DNA of 64,000 nt from Pontibacter pudoricolor (GTDB lineage: Bacteria > Bacteroidota > Bacteroidia > Cytophagales > Hymenobacteraceae): assembly GCF_010092985.1 (NCBI RefSeq), contig NZ_CP048106.1, forward strand, positions 4,130,001-4,194,000. Direction: 5' to 3'. A program made the translations under genes and the position numbers. The notes beneath the pieces were generated by a model. The model was not told where the DNA came from. It was given only the letters and a program-made list of their open reading frames with translations, and searched no databases. Of the stretch, positions 36,787 to 43,398 are shown in pieces; position 1 is the first letter of the stretch, and every line of letters begins with the position of its first letter.

Positions 36787-37707
36787 ATGATACGTAAATT
36801 ACTGCCTGTAGCGCTCAGCGCTATGCTCCTGGTAACGGGGTGTAAAAGCACAGAAACTATGACGGCACAACAAAATAACCCACCATTCCCGGCTTTTGAT
36901 ACCGAAGGACACCGTGGCGCTCGCGGCCTGATGCCGGAAAATTCTATTCCGGCGATGATGAAGGCGCTGGAGCTGGGCGTAACCACCCTGGAAATGGATA
37001 CCCACGTTACCAAAGACGGTAAAGTTGTTGTCACCCACGACCCACACATTAACCACCTGTACGCCCGCACACCCGATGGCAAGGATTTTACAAAAGCGGA
37101 AAGCAAAAACTACGCGATCTACCAGCTGGATTATGAGCAGGTGCGCCGGTTTGATCTGGGTACCAAATTCTATGACACGTATCCGCAGCAGGAGAAAGTA
37201 AAGACCTATATTCCGTTACTGGCAGAGCTGATAGACTCGGTTCAAAATCATATTAAGGCCAATAACCTGCCACAGGTATTTTATAACATCGAAACCAAAT
37301 CGGTAGCTGAGGGCGATAACAAGATACACCCGGAGCCTGCCGAGTTTGTGAAGAAGCTGGTAGAGGTACTGGAAGAGAAAAAGATTACGCCCTGGGTTAT
37401 AGTTCAGTCCTTCGACCCGAGAACGTTGCAGGTGCTGCATCAGCAATATCCGCATATCAAGGCATCGCTGCTGGTAAGCAACAAGGATAGTTTTGAAGAG
37501 AACATTGCCCGTTTAGGTTTCACGCCGGAAGTGTACAGCCCCAGCTATAAACTGGTAACCCCTGAACTGTTAGCAAAAGCGCACGCTAAAAACATTAAGG
37601 TAATTCCCTGGACGGTGAATACTGTTGAAGACATTACCCGCCTGAAAGCGATGGGAGTGGATGGGATTATTTCCGATTACCCGAACCTGTTTAAGGAAGT
37701 GAAATAG
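36787..37707 (+). CDS. glpQ: Glycerophosphodiester phosphodiesterase (lipoprotein)
   Basis: 306 residues. The signal peptide ends in the lipobox VTGC. The GDPD core begins with GHRGARGLMPENSI and continues with EMDTHVTKDGKVVVTHDP, carrying the catalytic His and Glu/Asp residues. It ends with IPWTVNTVEDITRLKAMGVDGIISDYP. It hydrolyses glycerophosphodiesters to glycerol-3-phosphate and an alcohol, giving the substrate of GlpT and GlpD in the same locus. The symbol is given for the family; GlpQ and UgpQ cannot be told apart beyond the secretion signal, which favours GlpQ. Confidence 0.93.
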   Translation: MIRKLLPVALSAMLLVTGCKSTETMTAQQNNPPFPAFDTEGHRGARGLMPENSIPAMMKALELGVTTLEMDTHVTKDGKVVVTHDPHINHLYARTPDGKDFTKAESKNYAIYQLDYEQVRRFDLGTKFYDTYPQQEKVKTYIPLLAELIDSVQNHIKANNLPQVFYNIETKSVAEGDNKIHPEPAEFVKKLVEVLEEKKITPWVIVQSFDPRTLQVLHQQYPHIKASLLVSNKDSFEENIARLGFTPEVYSPSYKLVTPELLAKAHAKNIKVIPWTVNTVEDITRLKAMGVDGIISDYPNLFKEVK

Positions 37708-38043
37708 TGTATGGTGCGAGCGTCTTCGCTCGTGACTAACTATAGTTGGGCCTCCGGACCAATCGGATCGCAAATCCGATATTATAGAAAGGCACGTGTT
37801 ACAGATTCGCATCAGCACAAGCCTGAGACTTCCTGTCATCCTGAAAGGAACTTGGTGTAAGTGTGGTTAAGCCTTCACTATAAGCCCACAAGATCCTTTC
37901 AGGATAACAGAAAACGAGGGGGAAAGCCCTTGGAATGGGACAGAGGGGACCAATTATATCAGTTAAATAATATCCGGCATCTAAGTACAGCTTTTCACAA
38001 AACTATACATTCAAACTATAAAACGATAGTACCTAACTATACC
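37708..38043. repeat. Spacer with small dispersed repeats
   Basis: Palindromic GCGAGCG-TCTT-CGCTCG (37717), a full AACTATAGTT (37738-37747), ATCGGATCGCAAATCCGAT (37761), and CATCCTGAAAGGA with AGATCCTTTCAGGAT (37839 and 37890). The last is shared with the repeat region near 51790. No gene is seen; the longer frame of the next gene across it is not used. Confidence 0.7.
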
Positions 38044-38787
38044 ATGAAGCTTACAACCAAACTATTCTTTTTTACACTTTCCATTCTCAGCGTGCTTGCC
38101 ACAGGTGCCAACGCCCAGGAAAATTCTGAGGCTGAACAAGTGACGGGGGTAATGCAGGAAGAAGGCACAAAGCCTGTGGTTGCAAAATACGACAGCACCT
38201 ATCGCCCGGCTACGTACCAGGTGCAGGTTGATTATTTCCGGAAGTATAAAAACTCGAAAAAGGATATCATCTTTTTAGGCAACAGCCTGACGGCACACAT
38301 AGACTGGAGCGAACTGCTGGATAATAAAAATGTGCGTAACCGCGGCATTTCCAGCGACATTACATTTGGTGTATTGGAGCGCCTGGACGAAGTAATTGAA
38401 GGAAAACCTGCCAAAGTGTTTTTGTTAATAGGGATAAATGATATTTCGCGCAACGTGCCGGAAGACGTGATACTGGCCAACTATAGAAAGATCGTGCGCA
38501 GGATAAAAACAGGCTCTCCTAAAACAAAGATTTATGTGCAGACGCTGCTGCCAACCAACAACAGTTTCGACAAGTTTAAGAAGCATTATAACAAAGAAGC
38601 AAAAACTGCGACCGTAAACAACGGCATAAAGCAAATTGCTGCCGAAGAGAAAGTAACGCTGATAGACCTGCATCCGAACTTTGCTGACGCAGAAGGAAAA
38701 TTAAAGCTGCCTTACACTCACGATGGCCTGCACCTGACAATTGAAGGGTACAAGGTTTGGGCCGAAATCCTGAAAAAATACCTTTAA
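38044..38787 (+). CDS. Secreted SGNH/GDSL esterase
   Basis: The start is placed at 38044 (MKLTTKLFFFTLSILSVLATGANAQ), a clean signal peptide; the frame from 37861 would read through dispersed repeats. 247 residues. Blocks: IIFLGNSLTAH (nucleophile Ser81 in GNSLT), VFLLIGINDIS, and THDGLHLTIEGYKVWAEIL with the catalytic Asp and His near the end. SGNH enzymes of this type deacylate lipids or acetyl esters. In this locus it could release fatty acids from phospholipids so that glycerophosphodiesters can be used (inference). Confidence 0.9.
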   Translation: MKLTTKLFFFTLSILSVLATGANAQENSEAEQVTGVMQEEGTKPVVAKYDSTYRPATYQVQVDYFRKYKNSKKDIIFLGNSLTAHIDWSELLDNKNVRNRGISSDITFGVLERLDEVIEGKPAKVFLLIGINDISRNVPEDVILANYRKIVRRIKTGSPKTKIYVQTLLPTNNSFDKFKKHYNKEAKTATVNNGIKQIAAEEKVTLIDLHPNFADAEGKLKLPYTHDGLHLTIEGYKVWAEILKKYL

Positions 38788-38884
38788 AAAGTAGGACTCC
38801 TGGCGCTCACAGCATCAGGAGGTTTTGTGCGCGTATGGGGAACGCGTTCGCCTGGCGGGAGCTTAATGCAACTGTCAGGTTTTT

Positions 38885-39649
38885 TTATACTATAGTTACC
38901 TTTATGCCCATGCCCTCCAGGGTTTTTACGGTATAATCTGAGATGCCGCTATCGGTTATGATCTGGTCAATATCCTCGAAACCGCAGATCTTGCCAAAGC
39001 CTCTTTTCCCGAACTTGGTAGAGTCTGCCAGCACGATAGTTTTCTGTGATACTTTGATCATCTGTCGGTTCAGGTGCGCTTCCATTACGTTCGTCGTGCT
39101 CAAACCAAAATCCAGGTCAATGCCATCTACCCCCAGAAAAAGTTTGCTGCACGAAAAATCAGCCAGAATACTTTCGGCGTAAGGGCCTGTAACCGACGAA
39201 GAACTTTTACGGAGTACACCACCCAGCTGCAATACTTCAATTTCAGGGTGGCGGTTAAGTTCCAGGGCAATGTTAAGGGATGGTGTGATAACCGTTAAAT
39301 TACTTTTCGGCTGAATGTTGCGTGCCAGCGCCAAAACCGTAGTCCCCGACGCAATCAGTATAGAATCGTTAGGGACCAGCAAGCCGGCAGCTGCTGCGCC
39401 AATGCGCATCTTTTCAGTAGCCTGTATCTTCTCCTTTTCGTTAACCGACCTGTCTACAGTATATGGGTTGTTGGCTGTAGCACCACCATGTGTCCGGAAT
39501 AGCAAGCCCTTGTCTTCCAGAAGTTTAAGGTCTTTACGTATCGTAACTGACGACACACTTAGCTTCTCGCAAAGGTCCAGCACGTTTACTTGTCCTTCCT
39601 GTTTCAGGCTGCTTAAAATATGCTGGTGGCGTTCGGCTAAAGTTAACAT
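38885..39649 (-). CDS. DeoR/GlpR-type transcriptional regulator
   Basis: 254 residues. There is an N-terminal winged helix (RHQHILSSLKQEGQVNVLDLCEKLSVSSVTIRKDLKLLEDKGLL), followed by a DeoR sensor domain with FLGVDGIDLDFGL and TKFGKRGFGKICGFEDIDQIITD, which binds sugar phosphates. The family includes GlpR, whose ligand is glycerol-3-phosphate. Its position at the end of the glp locus, facing it, makes it the probable repressor, though no gene of the locus is its immediate neighbour. Confidence 0.9.
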   Translation of the reverse strand: MLTLAERHQHILSSLKQEGQVNVLDLCEKLSVSSVTIRKDLKLLEDKGLLFRTHGGATANNPYTVDRSVNEKEKIQATEKMRIGAAAAGLLVPNDSILIASGTTVLALARNIQPKSNLTVITPSLNIALELNRHPEIEVLQLGGVLRKSSSSVTGPYAESILADFSCSKLFLGVDGIDLDFGLSTTNVMEAHLNRQMIKVSQKTIVLADSTKFGKRGFGKICGFEDIDQIITDSGISDYTVKTLEGMGIKVTIV

Positions 39650-39745
39650 AGAAGGTAGAGTAGGTTTGTGTCGTAAATATAGGAGTTTAAGAAGATTATT
39701 GGAAGGGAAGGAGCGTATGGTTTAGCTTTTCAAACTAAAACTTAT

Positions 39746-39794
39746 AGAAAAACCAATGACCTGCACTCCAGCAATAGGGGTACAGGTCATTGGT
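39746..39794 (-). terminator. Terminator of the HIUase operon
   Basis: ACCAATGACCTG (39752) pairs with CAGGTCATTGGT (39783) in a perfect 12-bp stem; read on the minus strand it is followed by TTTTTC. Confidence 0.85.
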
Positions 39795-39848
39795 CTGATG
39801 CAGGGCTGGTCCAGCAGCCAAATTGCAGCTTAGTGCAGCACTTTTACT

Positions 39849-40256
39849 TTAATTACCTCTGTAAGTCGAATAACCATAGGCAGATAGGGTTATCGGAACG
39901 TGGTAATGACTGTTATCCTTTATCTGGAATACGACTTCTATAAAAGGGTAGAAGCTTTCCGTATTACTCTTTTTAAAATAATCGCTGGTAAAATAAGTAA
40001 GCTTATAAATGCCTGTGTTTGATTTTTTTGAATTCAGGAAATCAGAGATCCTGCCGTTTTTATCAGTCACTTTTTCATCTACATAGGCCCATTTTTTTGT
40101 CTGTTCGTTATATTTCTCTAACCGAATGGTTACTCCAGTTGCAGGCTTGCCTTGCGATACGTCTAAAATATGACTTGAAAGCTGATACGTATTGTCCTGG
40201 GCAAAAGTGATTATTGAGAACATTGCAAAAATCACTGTGAAGATTAACTTTTTCAT
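39849..40256 (-). CDS. Secreted transthyretin-like / hydroxyisourate hydrolase-like protein
   Basis: 135 residues with a signal peptide (MKKLIFTVIFAMFSIITFAQ). The rest matches 5-hydroxyisourate hydrolase: SSHILDVSQGKPATGV carries the first histidine, VTDKNGRISDF the arginine, and HYHVPITLSAYGYSTYRG the last histidine. The family ends in YRGS; here it ends in YRGN, so the terminal serine is replaced. HIUase normally acts in urate breakdown in the cytosol; a secreted form with an altered end is uncommon. It is the last gene of a three-gene operon with GlcG/HbpS and a Crp-type regulator. Confidence 0.9.
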   Translation of the reverse strand: MKKLIFTVIFAMFSIITFAQDNTYQLSSHILDVSQGKPATGVTIRLEKYNEQTKKWAYVDEKVTDKNGRISDFLNSKKSNTGIYKLTYFTSDYFKKSNTESFYPFIEVVFQIKDNSHYHVPITLSAYGYSTYRGN

Positions 40257-40270
40257 GGTGCTGTTTTAAA

Positions 40271-40798
40271 TTAATTTGTCGTTGTAATACCAATTTCGGT
40301 TAGGGCGGCAGATTTAGCTATCGAATCATCGTTTTCAGGGCTTCCTCCGCCGGCCACCCCTATACTTCCAATCAAGTTCCCCTTATACCAGAGCGGCACA
40401 CCACCACTTAGTAATAGTAATTCCGGGAGTGTGTTCAGGTTCTTTGTATCCGGGTTTGCTTCTGCGTTTCTCAGTAATAAAAGGGTAGCCGTTTTTGTAG
40501 ATAAGGCAGTATAAGCTTTTCTCCTGGCCGCTTCCGTGTTGTGTGGGCCTACACCATCTCCTCGGGTCAGCAGAATAATGTTGCCGGAGGCATCCAAAAC
40601 CGCAATACTGACCTTTTTGTTTAAAGATGCGGCTGATTTTGTGGCACGGTTCGCGAGCTCGAAGGCTGCGTCCAGTGTTAAGTTGTAGCTTGGTTTTATG
40701 TAAGCGTCAACGGTGGCTTTGGGTATTCTCTCTTCAGGGTTTTGCTGCCCGAAACATGTTGTTGATGCAAGTAGAAGAAATAATAAAACAGATCTCAT
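40271..40798 (-). CDS. Secreted GlcG/HbpS family protein
   Basis: 175 residues with a signal peptide (LLFLLLASTTCFGQQ). Family blocks: LTLDAAFELANRATKSAASLNKKVSIAVLDASGNII, the TALSTKTAT region, LLLSGGVPLWY and GSIGVAGGGSPENDDSIAKSA. Relatives include the haem-binding HbpS of Streptomyces and GlcG; their chemistry is poorly defined. It starts 14 bases before the HIUase-like gene in the same operon. Confidence 0.88.
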   Translation of the reverse strand: MRSVLLFLLLASTTCFGQQNPEERIPKATVDAYIKPSYNLTLDAAFELANRATKSAASLNKKVSIAVLDASGNIILLTRGDGVGPHNTEAARRKAYTALSTKTATLLLLRNAEANPDTKNLNTLPELLLLSGGVPLWYKGNLIGSIGVAGGGSPENDDSIAKSAALTEIGITTTN

Positions 40799-40861
40799 GG
40801 CTTATTTTTGATACAAAATTAACTGCGTTCTGCTCAATGAATCTTGCCCTATGTCAACGTT

Positions 40862-41431
40862 TTATAACTTCGATTTTATTCTGCTTAAAGTAGATGGGGA
40901 AATACCTAAATAAGAAGCGGCTATTTTATTCGACACCCTGACCAGAAGTTGCGGCTGGTTCTGAATTATCCATTTTACTTTCTGCAGCGCATCGAAACCC
41001 TGAAATCCATAGATTCTTTTTTGGGCAACTATAAACCCAAGCTCCAAAATCTCAGTGTATATTTTCGCGAACTGAGGCAGTGTAGTCATCAGTTTATAAA
41101 AGTCAGATCTTGAGATACAAAGCAATTCGGACTTTTCTATGGTTTGTAAAAATTCTTCGGCGGGTTGCTGATCTATAAAGCTCGGTAAAGCTGTTACAAA
41201 ATTGCCTTCAAAAGCAAAATACCGGGTAATTTCAGTGCCTTCTTTTGTAGTTGTAAATAACCTGACGCAGCCTTTATTAACAAAATAGTAGTGCCTCGAA
41301 ACCTGGTCATAGTTTAGGAGGATTTGGTTCCGCTTCGTTTTTATGACCCTAAAGTGAGCATAAACTTCATCAAGTTCCTGGCTGTTAAAATCAGCTTTGC
41401 TTTCTAAAAATCTCTTTAAAGTTGTGTACAT
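40862..41431 (-). CDS. Crp/Fnr-family transcriptional regulator
   Basis: 189 residues. A cyclic-nucleotide-binding fold comes first (QILLNYDQVSRHYYFVNKGCVRLF, TRYFAFEGNFVTALPSF), followed by a short C-terminal winged helix (NKIAASYLGISPSTLSRIKSKL). It lacks the usual arginine pocket for cAMP in clear form, as is common for the short Bacteroidota Crp proteins. It lies 63 bases upstream of the GlcG/HbpS gene and probably controls that operon. Confidence 0.9.
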   Translation of the reverse strand: MYTTLKRFLESKADFNSQELDEVYAHFRVIKTKRNQILLNYDQVSRHYYFVNKGCVRLFTTTKEGTEITRYFAFEGNFVTALPSFIDQQPAEEFLQTIEKSELLCISRSDFYKLMTTLPQFAKIYTEILELGFIVAQKRIYGFQGFDALQKVKWIIQNQPQLLVRVSNKIAASYLGISPSTLSRIKSKL

Positions 41432-41662
41432 GTTTTCTTGATTTTTTAAGAGACTTTAAAGTGCTCACTTGCTTTGCACCACGACCAGCATTAGGTTATA
41501 CTATAAAAATAGGGCGACTAAACAGCACGGTAGTAACAAGCAAAGGGTATAAACTTGTTTTAAACTTATTAACTTCTGAGCAACAATTTTCGGCTTTGCA
41601 ATATCCGCTATGTAATTCCCCCATTTTTCCGACCTTTGTACCGGACTATAGCTACAGAAACA

Positions 41663-42286
41663 ATGCAACGCCCAGTTAAGCTTGTAATTTTTGCCGGTAT
41701 CGTGCTGGTACTTTTATACTTTATAAACGAGACCTTCCTGAGTGAAGAAAACTATACCAAACCACTTTTAAAGGAGCGCGAAGACAAAGACCTGTCGTTC
41801 AGGAGCCGTACGAATAGCCCGTTTACTGAAGAAGACCGCCGGGATTTTAAAAACCTGGTATACTACGAGCCCAATGTGGCTTACCGGGTTACTGCCAGAT
41901 TAGAAGACCTGCCAAAACAGGACACGCTGCTGATGCCATTAACTAACGGTAGTTATGAACCCTACCTGCGCTACGCCATCGCAAATTTCGAATTAGAGGG
42001 TCAACCCCAGCGCCTGACTTTGTATAAAAAACTGGCGAAAGAAGAAAAAGACCAATGGTTTGTTCCCTTCACAGATAAAACCAACGGCTTCGAAACCTAC
42101 GGTGGTGGTCGTTACTTAGATATACCTTATAAAGAAGACGCCAAAACGGTAGTGCTTGATTTTAACCGCGCTTATACTCCGTTCTGTGCCTTCAACCCTG
42201 AATACGTTTGCCCGGTGCCACCTAAAGACAATCGCCTGACCGTTTCCATACCGGCAGGAGAAAAGACCTACGAGAAGAAGGAGTAA
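41663..42286 (+). CDS. DUF1684 protein
   Basis: The start is placed at the ATG at 41663 (MQRPVKLVIFAGIVLVLLYF), which begins a membrane or signal helix. 207 residues. Family blocks GGRYLDIPY, VLDFNRAYTPFCAFNPEYVCPVPPKDNRL and VSIPAGEK are clear and diagnostic for DUF1684. This Cys-containing family is conserved in many phyla and has no known reaction. A single gene; repeats follow it. Confidence 0.88.
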   Translation: MQRPVKLVIFAGIVLVLLYFINETFLSEENYTKPLLKEREDKDLSFRSRTNSPFTEEDRRDFKNLVYYEPNVAYRVTARLEDLPKQDTLLMPLTNGSYEPYLRYAIANFELEGQPQRLTLYKKLAKEEKDQWFVPFTDKTNGFETYGGGRYLDIPYKEDAKTVVLDFNRAYTPFCAFNPEYVCPVPPKDNRLTVSIPAGEKTYEKKE

Positions 42287-43398
42287 TTACCTCATCCCAG
42301 CCCTCTCCTTTTGAAGAGGGCCCCTACCCCCAAAACAGGAGAGGGAGTTCATCCTATAATCTGTTCATTTATGCTGGCGCGCGCGTCCTCTCTCGTGACT
42401 TACAATGATGTTGAGTCCCCTGACTCAACTGGCCCGGTAGGGACAGGGATTGTCTGAACCGGGATTAAGTGAGATTTAGGTGATTTTTGGGATAAAGGCT
42501 ACTGCTATAGTTGAGGTTATCGTTTTATAGTTGGCGTTTCACCCCTTCCCAGCCTTCCCCTTTTATCGAGAGTCCCTACCCCCAGAACAGGGGAAGGAGC
42601 TTTTCAGCCTTTGCTATAGTTTAGTTATAGTTCTATAGTTGCAGTTGCAGTTTCAACCCACCCCTACCCCTCCCAAGAGGGGAATTTTCTGTTGTGGCTA
42701 TAGTTGAGAGTTGTAGTTCTATAGTTTCCGTTTGTCACACCCCTGCCCCCTTCAAAGGGGGACTTTTCTGCTACTGCTTTTTCAACTTGTCATTTCGACG
42801 AAAGGAGAAATCTGAGGTTGCTATTTTTCCAGCCTGTCGAGCGGACAGGTTGCGACCTGTCCCTACGGAAATACCACCACGATAAAGCGATGCAACTATA
42901 ACTTCTCAAACTATGGCAACTATAGCTATCGAACTGATCTCAGTCTTTGGGTTGAGCGCCTTTGATTTGTTGCGGTGCCGCCAGGCAACCCGAGGGACGA
43001 GGGTAGCAAGAAAGCAGCAGCGCGATGCCCGAAGACGGGGCCTCCCGGCCGTGAGGGCACCAAAGCTGGATTGAAACTATAGGTAAGTAAAGCTCCCAGG
43101 ATTAGAAGTGACTATGAAGGAAAAGGCTTAGTTCAAGGAGTAGAGAATCAAACTATATCATTCAGATTTCTCACGTTGTTCGAAATGACAAAAGCAGAAC
43201 TATAGCACAATTAAGATCCCTCACAGCTGCACTGGCTCTCTTCGACTCGCGTCTCAAGAATGTTCGAAATGACAAGATAGAAACTATAAAACCCTACAAT
43301 TTCACATCACTTGCAGCAGGAAACAGAATTATGTTTAATTTTGAAGTTAACTGGCTCAAACAACGTGGGCTAAACTTTAAAAGAATAAAAATTACGAC
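42287..43398. repeat. Large repeat-rich spacer before pheT
   Basis: About 1.1 kb of dispersed repeats: C-rich words such as CCAGCCCTCTCC / GAGAGGG and CCCCTACCCC (42295, 42540, 42656), their G-rich partners, CTATAGTT halves in rows (42617-42735), a solo GxxExxY-like arm (42451-42492), CATTTCGACGAAAGGAGAAATCT (42790), GGACAGGTTGCGACCTGTCC (42843), the composite repeat copy B, then GAAATGACAA words up to 43280. No credible gene. The last 100 bases are the pheT leader. Confidence 0.8.
42789..43061 (-). repeat. Composite intergenic repeat, copy B
   Basis: Inverted counterpart of 23829-24098: the same modules in the reverse direction (TCGTCGAAATGAC, the AGGTCGCGACCT-like dyad, CTTTATCGTGGTGG, CGATAG, AGTCTTTGGGTTGAGCGCC, AGCGCGATGCCCGAAGACGG). 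The middle differs between copies while the ends are almost the same. Confidence 0.85.

Noticed and set aside
37861..38043. N-terminal extension of the SGNH esterase
   Set aside because: It reads through the CCTTTCAGGAT repeat and would bury a good signal peptide; the start at 38044 is preferred.
42287..43398. Possible CRISPR array in the repeat islands
   Set aside because: Repeats vary in length, orientation and spacing; there are no regular spacers and no cas genes.
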